Below, piece after piece: positions 17,666 through 28,190 of a stretch of DNA of 64,000 nucleotides. The translations under genes were made by a program, and so were the position numbers. This DNA is from Tissierellia bacterium. GTDB lineage: Bacteria > Bacillota_A > Clostridia > Tissierellales > Peptoniphilaceae. Below the pieces are notes generated by a model. It was given only the letters and a program-made list of their open reading frames with translations. It searched no databases and was not told where the DNA came from. The stretch covers positions 62,001 through 126,000 of the forward strand of contig JAUNVJ010000001.1 in NCBI GenBank assembly GCA_030537695.1. Reading direction: 5' to 3'. The first letter of the stretch is position 1. The number at the start of each line of letters is the position of its first letter.

Positions 17666-18442
17666 TTATTCTTCTTCTACTACGTCTTCTTCGTGTTCAG
17701 TTTCTTCAACGGGTTGCTCAAGATCTTCTGACTCTGTTTCTTCAACGTCTTCAATTTGAGTACCTTGCTTTCCTTCTAAAACTGCATTTGCAATTGTTTC
17801 CGTAATTAATTTAACGGCACGAATGGCATCGTCATTTCCAGGAATCGGATAGTCGATTTCATCAGGATCACAGTTCGTATCTACAATTCCAATGACGGGA
17901 ATTCCTAAAATCTGTGCTTCTTTTACGGCTATATTTTCTTTTTTAGGATCCACAATATAGATAGCATCAGGCATTCCACCCATATCTTTAATACCGCCTA
18001 AGAATTTTTCCAAGCGTTCACGTTCGTGGACCAATTGAATAACTTCTTTTTTAGGAAGCACTTCAAAGGTTCCATCTTCTTCCATTTCTTCTAATTCACG
18101 AAGACGAGCAATTCTATTTTTTATTGTTTTATAGTTCGTTAAAAGACCACCTAACCATCTTTGGTTGATATAGGGCATTCCACATTTTTGTGCTTCTTTT
18201 CCGATGGCATCTTGAGCTTGCTTTTTTGTTCCAACAAATAAGATTTTTCCATCATTTTCTGCAATTTCACGAGCAAAATTATAAGCTTCCTCAATCTTTT
18301 TTACTGTTTTTTGTAAATCGATTATATAGATTCCATTTCGTTCAGTAAAAATAAATTGACTCATTTTTGGATTCCATCTTCTCGTTTGATGGCCAAAATG
18401 AACTCCTGCTTCTAACAAACGTTTCATAGATATAACTGACAT
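17666..18442 (-). CDS. rpsB: 30S ribosomal protein S2
   Basis: S2 is a late-assembling small-subunit protein. The product starts [27 protein letters not shown] and shows RWLGGLLTN and [12 protein letters not shown], all hallmark S2. After the core an acidic tail rich in Glu/Val/Asp covers roughly the last 35 of 258 residues. The ATG at 18442 has GGAGG and is preferred over an extension starting 10 codons upstream. First gene of the rpsB-polC operon. Confidence 0.96.
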   Translation of the reverse strand: MSVISMKRLLEAGVHFGHQTRRWNPKMSQFIFTERNGIYIIDLQKTVKKIEEAYNFAREIAENDGKILFVGTKKQAQDAIGKEAQKCGMPYINQRWLGGLLTNYKTIKNRIARLRELEEMEEDGTFEVLPKKEVIQLVHERERLEKFLGGIKDMGGMPDAIYIVDPKKENIAVKEAQILGIPVIGIVDTNCDPDEIDYPIPGNDDAIRAVKLITETIANAVLEGKQGTQIEDVEETESEDLEQPVEETEHEEDVVEEE

Positions 18443-18541
18443 AATTACCTCCGTTTTTTCCTCCATTTTCATCTCATAAAATAAAAACCCTTAGGCAACG
18501 ATTATTTTATCAGAAAATGTGTGTAGTTTATACCGTTTAAA

Positions 18542-18570
18542 AGTATACCATATCTTAAATTCCCGGTCAA
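18542..18570 (-). promoter_or_regulatory. Promoter of the rpsB-tsf-pyrH-frr operon
   Basis: Minus-strand TTGACC (18565-18570), 17 bases, then an extended -10 TGGTATACT (TATACT at 18542-18547). A leader of about 95 nt precedes rpsB; the reported S2-leader structure was not identified by eye. Confidence 0.75.
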
Positions 18571-18601
18571 TTCTTTCTTTCGATAATTTTCTTACCATAA
18601 G

Positions 18602-18627
18602 AAAAAGGAAGACCGAAGTCTTCCTTT
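18602..18627 (-). terminator. Terminator after rubrerythrin gene
   Basis: A 10-bp stem (18604-18613 with 18618-18627) closes on a UUCG tetraloop in the minus-strand RNA and runs into a short U tract (TTTTTC). Confidence 0.85.
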
Positions 18628-18640
18628 AATCTGTGAATGT

Positions 18641-19186
18641 TTAATATTCTACAAATGCTTTAGCTTTAGCACCACAAATGGGACATTTTTCTTCGGTTTC
18701 ATCGAAGGTAATGTATCCACATACAGGGCACATAAAGATTTTATCTACATCTAAATCTTTGCCGGCATCAACACAATCCTTTGCCTCTTGGAATCTTTCA
18801 GCATGAACTTTTTCAGCTTCCGTAGCATATCTCATAGCACGAACTGCTTCTTTTTCTCCTTGCATTTCAGCTACTGCAATATAGGCTGGATACATTTGAG
18901 TGCTTTCAAAAATTTCTCCGTTTTTAGCACCTTCCAAATTTTCAGAAGCTGATCCAATGCCGAATCCTGCCATTGAAGTAACAGGAAAATCTCCACTTAC
19001 ATCTTTAAGAGCATTAAAATGTAAGGTTGCATGAACTTGTTCTGCATCAGAAGTTGCTTGATATAATCTTTTTACATTTTCAAATCCGTCTTTTCCGGCA
19101 AGGTCTCCCCAAATTCTATAACGCATATGTGCCATAGATTCTCCACCGAAAGCAGATCTTAAGTTATCACTAGTCATTTGATTCAT
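18641..19186 (-). CDS. rbr: Rubrerythrin
   Basis: Rubrerythrins are cytoplasmic non-heme iron peroxidases that detoxify hydrogen peroxide in anaerobes. The N-terminal four-helix ferritin-like domain carries the di-iron ligand motifs GESMAHMRY, DAEQVHA, AEMQGE and EAEKVHAERF. The C-terminal rubredoxin domain carries CPVCGY and CPICGA. Length 181, typical. ATG with AGGGGG upstream. It is monocistronic, with its own promoter and terminator. Confidence 0.95.
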   Translation of the reverse strand: MNQMTSDNLRSAFGGESMAHMRYRIWGDLAGKDGFENVKRLYQATSDAEQVHATLHFNALKDVSGDFPVTSMAGFGIGSASENLEGAKNGEIFESTQMYPAYIAVAEMQGEKEAVRAMRYATEAEKVHAERFQEAKDCVDAGKDLDVDKIFMCPVCGYITFDETEEKCPICGAKAKAFVEY

Positions 19187-19244
19187 AATATTAACCCCCT
19201 ATAATAAACTTTCTATATTCAATTAAATTTTTATACCAAAGACT

Positions 19245-19273
19245 ATTATAGATGATTATTAATAAAAAATCAA
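19245..19273 (-). promoter_or_regulatory. Promoter of rubrerythrin gene
   Basis: Minus-strand TTGATT (19268-19273), 17 bases, TATAAT (19245-19250). The region around it is almost pure AT; no convincing PerR box was found. Confidence 0.65.
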
Positions 19274-19372
19274 TATTATATTATAAAAAATATTAAATAA
19301 TTAGATTAAAGATCTGTAATTTATAGGGATTCTCAATTAGAAGTTTATACTATATTCTAATGGTATCTATTA

Positions 19373-20443
19373 TCAATTGGATATGGTTTCCATTTTTTTT
19401 GCCTGATCAAAAGTCGTCAACTCATCAATGAGCTCGTCCAATTCGCCGTCATTGATACCATCGATTTTATGGGAAGTATAGTTGATCCGGTGATCCGTCA
19501 CCCGTCCTTGAGGATAATTGTAAGTTCGTATTCTTTCAGATCGATCTCCTGTTCCGATTTGTGATCTCTTTTGTTCTGAATTTTTTTCGTTTTGTTCCTG
19601 TAGCTTCATATCATAAAGTTTTGAACGTAGTAGTTTCATCGCTTTTTCTTTATTTCGCAATTGAGATTTTTCATCTTGACAAGATATTACAATTCCTGTA
19701 GGTATATGAGTTAGACGCACTGCCGAATCTGTTGTATTTACCGATTGTCCACCATTACCTGAAGATCTGAAGACATCAATTCGCACATCATTGGGATCGA
19801 TATCGATTTCAACGTCTTCCACTTCTGGCAATACGGCAACGGTGGCAGTCGAAGTATGGATTCTTCCACCACTTTCCGTTTCCGGAACTCGTTGAACCCG
19901 ATGAACTCCGGATTCATATTTCAAGCGGGAATAAGCTCCTTTTCCCATAATCATAAAAATAACTTCTTTAAAGCCTCCGATTCCAATTTCATTGGTATTC
20001 ATAATGTCAATCTTCCAACCATGTCTTTCAGCATATCGGATATATTGACGAAATAGGACACCTGCAAAAAGTGCAGCTTCGTCTCCTCCGGCCCCTGCTC
20101 GTATTTCAATCACCACATTTTTATTATCTTTAGGGTCTTTCGGTATTAGGAGAAGCTTTAATTCTTCTTCAATTTCTGCCAGCTTGAATTCATTAATTTC
20201 GATGTCTTCTTTAACCAGTTCCCTCATATCATCTTCCAGCTTATCTTTTAATAGCTGTTTGGAACCGTTTAAATTATCGATAATTTCTTTATATTCACGG
20301 TATTTTGCAACAATCGGTTCCAATTCCGCATGCTCAATTGCTGTTTTTTGATATCTATTAGAATCATTAATGATAGCCATATCCATTAAGTCTTTTTCCA
20401 ATTCTTGAAACCGATCTTCAAATACTTGTAGCTTATCGTACAT
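19373..20443 (-). CDS. prfA: Peptide chain release factor 1
   Basis: RF1 reads UAA and UAG stop codons and releases the peptide. The 356-residue protein has the GGQ motif in [17 protein letters not shown] (about residue 230), the codon-recognition [15 protein letters not shown] context for the PxT loop, and [22 protein letters not shown]. The GGQ glutamine is the PrmC methylation target, and prmC lies 2 bases upstream in the same unit. ATG with AAGGAG. Confidence 0.96.
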   Translation of the reverse strand: MYDKLQVFEDRFQELEKDLMDMAIINDSNRYQKTAIEHAELEPIVAKYREYKEIIDNLNGSKQLLKDKLEDDMRELVKEDIEINEFKLAEIEEELKLLLIPKDPKDNKNVVIEIRAGAGGDEAALFAGVLFRQYIRYAERHGWKIDIMNTNEIGIGGFKEVIFMIMGKGAYSRLKYESGVHRVQRVPETESGGRIHTSTATVAVLPEVEDVEIDIDPNDVRIDVFRSSGNGGQSVNTTDSAVRLTHIPTGIVISCQDEKSQLRNKEKAMKLLRSKLYDMKLQEQNEKNSEQKRSQIGTGDRSERIRTYNYPQGRVTDHRINYTSHKIDGINDGELDELIDELTTFDQAKKMETISN

Positions 20444-20445
20444 AA

Positions 20446-21273
20446 TTACTCCTTCCTCTGACCGATAATTACTCGATCTAATCCATTAAAATCCTGCAGG
20501 ATCTGTGTCTTGAAATCTCTCATTAATTCTAATATTTTTGGAGCTTGATCATGTCCAATTTCAAACACAATATAGCCCTTTTCCTTTAAATGAAGAGGAG
20601 CTTGTTTTAAAATAAAACGATAAAAATCCATTCCGTCTTTTCCACCGTCTAAAGCCATGCGAGGTTCATAGTCCTTTACTTCAATTTGTAAATTGTCTAT
20701 TTCTCCAGATGGAATATATGGAGGGTTCGAAAAAATAATATCAAATTTATTTTTAATATTAGAAAAAAGATCACTATAAATTACGGTTAGCTTTGCTTTG
20801 TGATATTTTTTATTTTTTTTTGTAATTTCCAGAGCTTTTTGTGAGATATCGGTGCAGGTGACGGAAGCCTGGGTATCTAAGGCTATGGTAATAGCAACTG
20901 CTCCACTACCACAACCGATTTCCAAAAAGTTTTTTAAAGAATGTTTTCTGATAAGTTTCGTCATTTCTTCAACTGCAATTTCAGTATCATTTCTAGGAAT
21001 TAAAACACCAGATTCCACAAAGAAACGACGCATCATAAACTCCGTCTCCCCTAAAATATATTGTAAAGGCTCTCCAATTTTTCTTCGCTTTAAAATATCA
21101 AAAAATAACTTTTCTTCATTTGGTGAAATACTTTCGTCGCCATGAGCCATTAAGTAAGATGGATCTTTGCCTAATACTGTGGCCAAAATAATTCGAACTT
21201 CTAATATTGGGTTGGTAAATTTACAATTTTTTAAATAAGATAATCCTTTTAACAAGGCTTTGTCAATTATCAA
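20446..21273 (-). CDS. prmC: Release factor glutamine methyltransferase
   Basis: PrmC N5-methylates the GGQ glutamine of RF1 and RF2. The 275-residue protein has an N-terminal helical domain ([22 protein letters not shown]), the SAM-binding [13 protein letters not shown] and the catalytic [11 protein letters not shown] (about residue 183). TTG start with AAGGAA upstream. It precedes prfA; rpmE is upstream beyond a terminator. Confidence 0.94.
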   Translation of the reverse strand: MIIDKALLKGLSYLKNCKFTNPILEVRIILATVLGKDPSYLMAHGDESISPNEEKLFFDILKRRKIGEPLQYILGETEFMMRRFFVESGVLIPRNDTEIAVEEMTKLIRKHSLKNFLEIGCGSGAVAITIALDTQASVTCTDISQKALEITKKNKKYHKAKLTVIYSDLFSNIKNKFDIIFSNPPYIPSGEIDNLQIEVKDYEPRMALDGGKDGMDFYRFILKQAPLHLKEKGYIVFEIGHDQAPKILELMRDFKTQILQDFNGLDRVIIGQRKE

Positions 21274-21319
21274 TGACGATTCCTTCCTTACAATCTTTAC
21301 GATTTTTTATTAGACGATG

Positions 21320-21348
21320 AAAAAAGGTTAGCAATTTTTCTGCTAACC
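21320..21348 (-). terminator. Terminator after rpmE
   Basis: An 8-bp GGTTAGCA/TGCTAACC stem (arms 21326-21333 and 21341-21348) with an A/T loop is followed on the minus strand by six Us. Any prmC promoter would have to overlap it. Confidence 0.8.
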
Positions 21349-21354
21349 CTGTGA

Positions 21355-21558
21355 TTACTTTTCTCTATGATATCTTTTGTTGAATTTCTCAATTCGTCCA
21401 CCATGATCACTGAATTTTTGTTTCCCAGTGAAGAAGGGATGACATTCGGAGCAAACTTCAACTTTTAAATTCTCTTTAACAGATCCTGTTTTAAAAGTAT
21501 TTCCGCATGCACATGTAACAGTAGCCTCTTTATATTCTGGATGAATTCCTTGTTTCAT
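21355..21558 (-). CDS. rpmE: 50S ribosomal protein L31 (zinc-binding type)
   Basis: The 67-residue protein starts MKQGIHPEY and has the zinc ligands CACG and [14 protein letters not shown], marking the C+ form of L31 that stores zinc on the ribosome. ATG with AGGAGG. It has its own promoter and terminator and sits upstream of prmC-prfA, a common Firmicutes arrangement. Confidence 0.95.
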   Translation of the reverse strand: MKQGIHPEYKEATVTCACGNTFKTGSVKENLKVEVCSECHPFFTGKQKFSDHGGRIEKFNKRYHREK

Positions 21559-21599
21559 TCTGGTTCTCCTCCTTTATTGTGTTTTCAATCAATTATTAT

Positions 21600-21628
21600 A
21601 TTATAACATTTTATATGCATTTTTTCAA
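21600..21628 (-). promoter_or_regulatory. Promoter of rpmE
   Basis: Minus-strand TTGAAA (21623-21628), 17 bases, extended -10 TGTTATAAT (TATAAT at 21600-21605), about 42 bases before the rpmE ATG. It is divergent from the ogt promoter. Confidence 0.7.
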
Positions 21629-21692
21629 CAATCAGTCCGTACCTCACTCAACTAATTATTATAAATGAATGATGTCTAAATTTCCAGTATTA

Positions 21693-21721
21693 TTTTAAAG
21701 CTTTTTGGAATTTGTTATACT
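21693..21721 (+). promoter_or_regulatory. Extended -10 promoter of ogt
   Basis: TGTTATACT (TATACT at 21716-21721) is a good extended -10; the -35 region 17 bases upstream (TTTTAA) is poor. It lies 16 bases before the ogt ATG. Confidence 0.5.
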
Positions 21722-21737
21722 TAGAATAGGTGATTCT

Positions 21738-22229
21738 ATGTTAAAAAAGTTATATTATATTCAGTTTACCACGATATTTGAGGAAACTGTCTTAGTGGCA
21801 TCAAAAGATGCTTTAGTGGAACTTGTTTTTTTTAATAATATCTCTCCCAAAGATCTGTCTACAGCGATTGAAAGAGAAACCACTCTTTTAACAGAGGGAA
21901 AAAAAGAATTACTCCAATATTTTGAAGGAAAAAGAACCGTTTTTTCTCTACCTCTTTATCAGGAAGGGACTGCTTTTCAACAAAAAGTGTGGAATGCATT
22001 AAAAAAAATTCCCTACGGCAAAACGGCAACCTATTCTGAAATTGCAGCTTTGATAGGTCATCCAAAAGCTTTTCGAGCCGTAGGAAATGCCAATAATAAA
22101 AATAAACTTCCCATTTTTATACCTTGTCATCGCGTGATCGGAAAAGGGGGATCCCTCACTGGTTATCGGTACGGTCTTGAAATGAAAAGACAACTTTTGA
22201 GGCTGGAAGGGGCAAATGAACTTTTATGA
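21738..22229 (+). CDS. ogt: Methylated-DNA--[protein]-cysteine S-methyltransferase
   Basis: This is a suicide repair protein that moves alkyl groups from O6-alkylguanine to its own cysteine. The 163-residue protein has the active site [12 protein letters not shown] near residue 131, preceded by the helix-turn-helix [29 protein letters not shown] region and the [13 protein letters not shown] arginine finger. The ATG at 21738 has AGGTG; an upstream in-frame reading to 21705 would overlap the promoter. One of three plus-strand genes; its 3' end overlaps that of rho by 6 bases. Confidence 0.93.
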   Translation: MLKKLYYIQFTTIFEETVLVASKDALVELVFFNNISPKDLSTAIERETTLLTEGKKELLQYFEGKRTVFSLPLYQEGTAFQQKVWNALKKIPYGKTATYSEIAALIGHPKAFRAVGNANNKNKLPIFIPCHRVIGKGGSLTGYRYGLEMKRQLLRLEGANELL

Positions 22230-23930
22230 GCGAATCATATTCGTGGTTTTTAAAAATTTTTGATTATTCTTCGTTTTCATAAGTTCTTCCAATAACATTT
22301 CTGTAATTTCAGCACTAGAATGATAATTCATAGCATTGCGAATTGAAAAATTAAATTCATTTTCCAATCCGTTTAATAAAAATTCTTCTTTTCGAGTACC
22401 GGATTTGTAGATGTCAATGGCGGGGAATATTCTACGTTCTGAAAGTTTACGATCTAAGTGAAGCTCCATGTTTCCCGTTCCCTTGAATTCTTCAAAGATC
22501 ACATCATCCATACGAGATCCTGTTTCTATCAGTGCAGTGGCTAAAATCGTCAAGCTTCCTCCCTCTTCAATATTACGAGCTGCTCCAAAAAAACGCTTGG
22601 GTTTATGAAGAGACAGCGGATCCAATCCTCCTGAAAGTGTTTTTCCACTGGAGGGAGTAATTAAATTGTAAGCTCTTGAAAGTCTTGTAAGTGAATCCAA
22701 TAAAATCACTACATCTTCTTTTTGTTCTACCAAACGCTTAGCTCGATCAATTACCATTTCAGCAACTCGTGTATGATTTTTGGGTGTTTCATCGAAGGTT
22801 GAATAGACGACTTCTCCCTTGACAGATCGTTGCATATCCGTCACTTCTTCCGGTCTTTCATCAATTAATAAAACAATTAATTTTAAATCAGGATAGTTTC
22901 GCTCTATTGAAGATGCAATTTTCTTAAGCAAGGTAGTTTTTCCCGATTTTGGTTGAGAAACAATAAGTCCCCTTTGCCCTCTTCCAATGGGACTGATCAG
23001 ATCAATGATCCTGGTGGTTAAATCACCGGATCGATCTTCTAAAGTAATTTTTTCTTTTGGATAAATAGGTGTCAAATTATCGAAATAAGGTCTGTTGATC
23101 ATATCATCAGGATTTTTATCATTGACATTTTTAATATAGATCAATGCATTAAAACTTTCGCCAGGTTTTGATGGACGGACGATTCCCATCACTTTATCTC
23201 CATTTCGCAAGCGAAATCTCCGAATTTGAGAGGGTGAAACGTATATGTCTCCTTCTCCTGGAAGATAATTCGAAGTTCTTAAAAAACCGTATCCATCCGT
23301 ATGAAGATCCAAAATTCCTTGTACATAATTGGCATCTTCAATCTTTTCTACAATTTCCGTAGCGTTGTCTGACAGATCTTCCATTTCGATGCCCAATTCT
23401 TTGACCACTTTATGTTCTTCTATTTCTTCTTCAAGTTCTTCCCTCTGTGGCAGGTCGGAATACTCCCCATCGAATTCATGATGGTCTTCAATAAGTTGAA
23501 TCAATTGATTTTTCTTGTAGTGATAAGGCTCTTCGATCCCTAAATGTTTTGCCTGCTCCCGTAGCTGAGCCATTGTGTATTGGTCCAAAGATTTTGTAGG
23601 ATCATTTTTATTTGGCTGATTGGAAAGGATTTGATCGATTAATTCGCTTTTTTTATATTTATAAGCTTGTTTGATATCGATGGAATTAGCAATTTCACGT
23701 AATTGTAAAATAGTTTTTGATTCCAATTCTTTTTTTGTATAGGATGTAAAGCTCCTCTTTTCCTCGGGTCTATGACCTTTCGTTATAAAGTTATAATAAT
23801 CCTGTCGTGTGAAGGACTCTTCAGGTGTGAGTCCCATGGATTTACTTATTTTTTTCAAATCATTAGTGGATTTATCTTGAAGTATTTCTGTATTCTTAGG
23901 TTTTCGTTTTGATCTATCATCTTTTGACAC
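22224..23930 (-). CDS. rho: Transcription termination factor Rho
   Basis: Rho is the hexameric RNA helicase of factor-dependent termination. At 568 residues it is longer than the 420-residue E. coli form because of an N-terminal extension with two Rho_N/SAP-like repeats (LRELANSIDI-type: [20 protein letters not shown] and [20 protein letters not shown]). The RNA-binding cold-shock fold has [20 protein letters not shown]; the ATPase has [11 protein letters not shown] near 328 and [16 protein letters not shown] start with GAGGTG upstream. Last gene of the FHA-SEDS-PBP-ispD operon. Confidence 0.96.
   Translation of the reverse strand: MSKDDRSKRKPKNTEILQDKSTNDLKKISKSMGLTPEESFTRQDYYNFITKGHRPEEKRSFTSYTKKELESKTILQLREIANSIDIKQAYKYKKSELIDQILSNQPNKNDPTKSLDQYTMAQLREQAKHLGIEEPYHYKKNQLIQLIEDHHEFDGEYSDLPQREELEEEIEEHKVVKELGIEMEDLSDNATEIVEKIEDANYVQGILDLHTDGYGFLRTSNYLPGEGDIYVSPSQIRRFRLRNGDKVMGIVRPSKPGESFNALIYIKNVNDKNPDDMINRPYFDNLTPIYPKEKITLEDRSGDLTTRIIDLISPIGRGQRGLIVSQPKSGKTTLLKKIASSIERNYPDLKLIVLLIDERPEEVTDMQRSVKGEVVYSTFDETPKNHTRVAEMVIDRAKRLVEQKEDVVILLDSLTRLSRAYNLITPSSGKTLSGGLDPLSLHKPKRFFGAARNIEEGGSLTILATALIETGSRMDDVIFEEFKGTGNMELHLDRKLSERRIFPAIDIYKSGTRKEEFLLNGLENEFNFSIRNAMNYHSSAEITEMLLEELMKTKNNQKFLKTTNMIRS
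22231..22251 (+). terminator. Weak candidate terminator of ogt inside the rho 3' end
   Basis: A 5-bp CGAAT/ATTCG stem with a 3-base loop is followed by GGTTTTT on the plus strand, right after the ogt stop. It is short, and lies within rho codons. Confidence 0.35.
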
Positions 23931-23944
23931 AATGTCACCTCATA

Positions 23945-24913
23945 TTATTTGGCATATTCTGGTTTTTTATCTAATTTATGGGTGGATCGAATCGTACGAC
24001 TCGTTCCACTGGGTAATCGAAGAACCAGTGTTTCCGTTGTTGCTTGATTGTGTCCAAAGTACTTCACGCCTTCCAATACTTCCCCTGAGCTGATTCCGGT
24101 AACGGAAAAAATGACTTCATCTCCTTTCACTAAATCATCCACTGTATAAATTTTTTCCAAATCAGAATGTAATTTATAGCAGCGTTCTTTTTGAGATTCA
24201 TCCGTTGGATGTAAACGCCCTTGAAAATCTCCACCTAAACATTTTAAAGCAGCCGCAGCAATAACACCTTCCGGTGCACCTCCCATTCCCATAACCAAGT
24301 CCACCCCTGAATCATTGAAACAAGTTTCGATGGCCGTCATAATATCACCATCCGAGACTTTTTTGATTCGTGCACCGATGGCTCGAATTTCTTGAATAAT
24401 TTTTTCGTGACGAGGTCGATCTAAAATTGCTACGGTAATATCATCGATGTTTTTATTTAATGCTTGCGCAACACGTGTAATATTATTAGATACAGTATCA
24501 TCTAATTGGATCGCACCTTTTGCTTGAGGTCCACAAGCGATTTTATCCATATAGATATCCGGTGCGTTTAAAAGACAACCCTTCGGTGCTACGGCCAAAA
24601 CGGCGATGGCATTATTCATTCCATTAGCTATTGAAGTCGTTCCATCAATAGGGTCGACGGCAATATCCACTTTTTCAGCATCTTCTCCACCGGAGCCTAT
24701 TTGCTCCCCGATATAAAGCATGGGCGCTTCATCGATCTCTCCTTCACCAATGACAACGGTGCCGTCTATTTCGACGGTATCAAACATTCTACGCATCGCA
24801 TCGACAGCAGCTTCATCTGCAACGATTTTATCTCCTTTACCTAAAAATTTTCCAGCTGATAGTGCGGCCGCTTCTGTAACTCTAGCTAAATTTAACGCTA
24901 AATTTCTGTCCAT
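23945..24913 (-). CDS. glpX: Fructose-1,6-bisphosphatase class II
   Basis: It hydrolyses fructose 1,6-bisphosphate in gluconeogenesis. The 322-residue protein shows the family motifs GEGEIDEAPMLYIGE, VDPIDGTTSIANGMNNAIAVL and GMGGAPEGVIAAAALKCLGG, the metal and phosphate sites of the lithium-sensitive phosphatase superfamily. The ATG has AAGGAG and shares a base with the fsa stop (TAATG). The pairing with fsa and rho is common in Clostridia. Confidence 0.95.
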   Translation of the reverse strand: MDRNLALNLARVTEAAALSAGKFLGKGDKIVADEAAVDAMRRMFDTVEIDGTVVIGEGEIDEAPMLYIGEQIGSGGEDAEKVDIAVDPIDGTTSIANGMNNAIAVLAVAPKGCLLNAPDIYMDKIACGPQAKGAIQLDDTVSNNITRVAQALNKNIDDITVAILDRPRHEKIIQEIRAIGARIKKVSDGDIMTAIETCFNDSGVDLVMGMGGAPEGVIAAAALKCLGGDFQGRLHPTDESQKERCYKLHSDLEKIYTVDDLVKGDEVIFSVTGISSGEVLEGVKYFGHNQATTETLVLRLPSGTSRTIRSTHKLDKKPEYAK

Positions 24914-25569
24914 TAAAAAACTCCTTTTGTTTTCACATTCTTAAAATCTTCTAAAAATTGTTTCAAACCTTTTGTCGTTAAATCATGATGTAGCATTTTT
25001 TTAAATATTTTGTAGGGAATCGTAGCAATATGAGCACCGGATTCAGCCGCTTCTTCCACATGTTTTGTATTTCGAATGCTGGCGGCGATAATCTCAGTCT
25101 CATAACCAAATTGGTGAAATATTATGGCCAAGGACCAAATCAATTCCATTCCAACCTCTCCGATATCGTCCAATCGTCCGATAAACGGACTTACATAAGT
25201 AGCTCCTGCCCGTGCAGCCAACAATCCTTGACTTACTGAAAACACCAAAGTGACATTGGTTTTAATACCTTCATTTGATAGAATTTTAACGGCTTTTAAA
25301 CCTTCTTCCGTCATAGGTATTTTAACTATAATATTTTCATGAATGGCTGCTAAGCTCTTTGCCTCTGAAACCATTTTATCACAAGTCATTCCAATAACTT
25401 CCGCTGAAATGGGACCATCTACGATAGAGGCAATTTCTAAAATTACATCTTCAAAAACACCTCCTGATTTCGCAATCAAACTGGGATTGGTCGTTACCCC
25501 GTCTAGTACTCCCCATTCATTGATTTCTTTTATTTCATCTATATTTGCCGTATCTATAAAAAGTTTCAA
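24913..25569 (-). CDS. fsa: Transaldolase-like fructose-6-phosphate aldolase
   Basis: This is a class I aldolase of the small transaldolase subfamily, acting on fructose 6-phosphate or sedoheptulose 7-phosphate. It has [14 protein letters not shown] at the start, [14 protein letters not shown], and the Schiff-base lysine in [14 protein letters not shown] (about residue 83), then [31 protein letters not shown]. The TTG at 25569 with AGGATGG upstream gives 218 residues, the family norm; an ATG three codons earlier is the alternative. Confidence 0.9.
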   Translation of the reverse strand: MKLFIDTANIDEIKEINEWGVLDGVTTNPSLIAKSGGVFEDVILEIASIVDGPISAEVIGMTCDKMVSEAKSLAAIHENIIVKIPMTEEGLKAVKILSNEGIKTNVTLVFSVSQGLLAARAGATYVSPFIGRLDDIGEVGMELIWSLAIIFHQFGYETEIIAASIRNTKHVEEAAESGAHIATIPYKIFKKMLHHDLTTKGLKQFLEDFKNVKTKGVF

Positions 25570-25570
25570 A

Positions 25571-26050
25571 TTAACCATCCTTTCGCTGTAATAGACATAC
25601 GCTTTGAGAAGAGATCCCCTCTTTTCTCCCCACAAAACCCAAATGCTCTGTTGTGGTGGCTTTTATTGAGATATTTTCTTTTTCCGTATGAAGTATTTTA
25701 CTAATTATTCCTCTCATATCCTCAATATAAGGGCTTAGTTTAGGCTCTTGACAACAAATGACCGTATCAATATTGGAAATTTCATAACCTTTTTCATTCA
25801 TCAGATCATACACTTTGCTCAATAAGATCTTTGAATCCACATCTTTGTATCTAATATCCGTGTCCGGAAAATGGTAACCAATATCCCGTAACGAGAGGGC
25901 TCCTAAGATAGCATCCATAATTCCATGAATTAAAACATCGGCATCACTGTGCCCTAATAGACCTTTTTCATAATCGATTTCAAGGCCTCCTAAGATCAAG
26001 GGCCTTCCGCAAACGTATTGATGGACGTCATAACCGATTCCTATTCTCAT
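25571..26050 (-). CDS. ispF: 2-C-methyl-D-erythritol 2,4-cyclodiphosphate synthase
   Basis: This MEP-pathway enzyme cyclises CDP-ME 2-phosphate to MEcPP. The 159-residue trimeric-family protein has the zinc ligands in GYDVHQY (residues about 8-10) and the [21 protein letters not shown] signature, and [15 protein letters not shown] at the end. It overlaps ispD by 4 bases (ATGA), a common adjacency for consecutive pathway steps. Confidence 0.96.
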   Translation of the reverse strand: MRIGIGYDVHQYVCGRPLILGGLEIDYEKGLLGHSDADVLIHGIMDAILGALSLRDIGYHFPDTDIRYKDVDSKILLSKVYDLMNEKGYEISNIDTVICCQEPKLSPYIEDMRGIISKILHTEKENISIKATTTEHLGFVGRKEGISSQSVCLLQRKDG

Positions 26051-26748
26051 AAATTCACCTTTTCTAAAATTGCTTTTGCAAAAACTAAATCTTCCCGAGT
26101 TGTTATTTTAATATTGTCATAACTATTATTGATCAACTTCACCTTGACTCCTGTCTTTTCTACTAATGAACAGTCATCGGTTCCGTAATAATCTTCTTGA
26201 TAAGCTTGTTCATAGGCTCTTAATAAAATATCCGAATAAAACACTTGCGGAGTTTGCACCTGATATAAATTCTTTCGATTGGGAGTATAATTGACCGTGT
26301 CTCCATTGTAAGAAACTTTAATGGTGTCTTTGACAGGATTTGCCAATACACAAGCTCCTGTTTCCGAAACTTGTTCAATAGCTTCATTAATTTTTTCCAC
26401 AGACACAAAGGGTCTTGCCCCATCATGGGTTAAAATAATATCCGTTTCTTTGGGACAATTCATCAGACCATTGTAAATAGAATCTTGCCGTTCCTTTCCC
26501 CCATAGACAATTTTGTAAGGTTTACGAATAGGATATTTATGAATAATATAGCCCACATAGGGAATATCCGTTTCTTTGACAATAAGAAGGATAAAATCAA
26601 CATATTTGCAAGACTCTATTTTTTTAATAGTATGGGCTAAAATTGGTTTTTTCTTAATCGTCAAAAATTGTTTGTTAAAACCTAAATTCATGCGTTTACC
26701 CATACCAGCAGCTGCTATAAAAGCAGTGACATATTTTTGATCAAACAT
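26047..26748 (-). CDS. ispD: 2-C-methyl-D-erythritol 4-phosphate cytidylyltransferase
   Basis: It couples CTP to MEP in the isoprenoid pathway. The 233-residue protein shows the N-terminal [12 protein letters not shown] nucleotide site, [23 protein letters not shown], and [12 protein letters not shown], then [12 protein letters not shown] with AGGAG. It follows the PBP gene by 8 bases and overlaps ispF. Confidence 0.95.
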   Translation of the reverse strand: MFDQKYVTAFIAAAGMGKRMNLGFNKQFLTIKKKPILAHTIKKIESCKYVDFILLIVKETDIPYVGYIIHKYPIRKPYKIVYGGKERQDSIYNGLMNCPKETDIILTHDGARPFVSVEKINEAIEQVSETGACVLANPVKDTIKVSYNGDTVNYTPNRKNLYQVQTPQVFYSDILLRAYEQAYQEDYYGTDDCSLVEKTGVKVKLINNSYDNIKITTREDLVFAKAILEKVNL

Positions 26749-26756
26749 GTTAACTC

Positions 26757-28190
26757 CTACTCTTCAAATTGAATAACGTCCAGAGCGTATTTTAACAACT
26801 CTCCACCGATAGGTGCCGCCACTTTACCAGCATACTCGTTAACATCGGGAATCACAACGGCAATGGCAACTTTTGGATCATCTGCCGGGGCAAATCCAAC
26901 GAACCATGCATCGTTAATATCTTCTTTTATATTCCGTTGTGCTGTTCCGGTTTTGCCGGCTATTTGATAGCCTCTGACATAAGCTTCTGTTCCTGTTCCA
27001 TTATTGACAACATTTATCATCAATTCTTTAATTTGTTCCGCAATTTCTTTCGTTGTAACTTCTGATAGTACAGATGGATTGATTTGCACTATATTGTCAC
27101 CATTGGGAGCGTCGATGGATTTTACAATATTCGGTTTCATCATAATTCCGTCATTTGCAATAGTAGATGCCACCATACACATTTCCAAAGGGGTGGTTAC
27201 AATCGTATCATGCCCGATTCCAGCTGCAGCTAATGATGTCCTGTCAAAATCTTTTTTTTCATAATTCCAAGTGGATTTTTTTAATGGAAGTTGAAAATCT
27301 ACATCCTGGTTAATCATGTATTTTTCAGCCACTTCCACCATTTTATCCTTGCCGATTTCCGTTGCTTTTTTTGCAAAATAAGTATTTAAAGAATGTGTAA
27401 AGGCAGTTTTTAGACCCACTTTTCCATAGACTTTGTCTGTTGAATTTGTAAAGGGACGGCCATCAATCATTTCTTCACCGGTATCTTCATAATTTTGATC
27501 TACTTCGGACTCTAATAATGCCGTTGTAGTAACAATTTTAAAGACCGATCCCGGTGGATATTTTCCCTTGATAACATTATTATAAAAAGTTGCATTATTT
27601 TGACGGAGAATTTCCGACATATCTGCTGCAATATTTTGAGAGTTAAAATCAGGGAGTGAAACAGAAGCATATACTTCTCCGGTTTTCGGATTCATCATGA
27701 CGATTGCCCCCTTATTGTATTTTTCAGCCAAAAGATTGCGAGCTTTTTTCTGGACATTGGTATCCGTAGTGAGGGTGACATTGTCCCCCACATCCAATTG
27801 GACGTCGGAATTAAAATAGGACTTAAAGGATTTCAATAATTTTGAGGTGTTTCTTCCCAAAAGATAATCATTTAGTTGAAATTCCAATCCATATTTTCCT
27901 ACGATGCGATCTGAATACCCAACGACATGGGAATAGATGACCGGATAGTTGTAATTTCTTTTGTACTTATATTTTTCTCCTGTAGAATATGCCAAGATCT
28001 CATTGTTTCGATCATAAATGGTGCCTCGTTTCACCGAGTTTTCTTCCAATCGTGCACGGCGATTTGCCGGATTATCGATTATCTCAGGAGCTTGAAAGAT
28101 AACGAAGTAACTTAGATAAAAAATCAATGACAATAATAATAAAATGAGAAATACCAATAGAATCAAAATCTTGCGATTATCATTTGTTTT
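26757..28190 (-). CDS. Class B penicillin-binding protein (peptidoglycan transpeptidase)
   Basis: This membrane-anchored transpeptidase crosslinks peptidoglycan. The 477-residue protein has one N-terminal membrane segment (about 8-30), a dimerisation region, and the transpeptidase domain with SVFK (active serine about 210), SLN (about 266) and KTGTAQ (about 411). There are no PASTA domains. The ATG at 28190 has GGAG and overlaps the SEDS gene by 11 bases, so the two proteins are probably made and act as a pair. Resembles the actinobacterial PbpA type; a division or elongation role cannot be decided. Confidence 0.92.
   Translation of the reverse strand, partial: KTNDNRKILILLVFLILLLLSLIFYLSYFVIFQAPEIIDNPANRRARLEENSVKRGTIYDRNNEILAYSTGEKYKYKRNYNYPVIYSHVVGYSDRIVGKYGLEFQLNDYLLGRNTSKLLKSFKSYFNSDVQLDVGDNVTLTTDTNVQKKARNLLAEKYNKGAIVMMNPKTGEVYASVSLPDFNSQNIAADMSEILRQNNATFYNNVIKGKYPPGSVFKIVTTTALLESEVDQNYEDTGEEMIDGRPFTNSTDKVYGKVGLKTAFTHSLNTYFAKKATEIGKDKMVEVAEKYMINQDVDFQLPLKKSTWNYEKKDFDRTSLAAAGIGHDTIVTTPLEMCMVASTIANDGIMMKPNIVKSIDAPNGDNIVQINPSVLSEVTTKEIAEQIKELMINVVNNGTGTEAYVRGYQIAGKTGTAQRNIKEDINDAWFVGFAPADDPKVAIAVVIPDVNEYAGKVAAPIGGELLKYALDVIQFEE

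Noticed and set aside
19245..19300. PerR-box-like AT-rich sequence upstream of rubrerythrin
   Set aside because: Only a half-site (TTATAAT) matches; the second half does not fit the inverted repeat, and the whole region is AT-rich.
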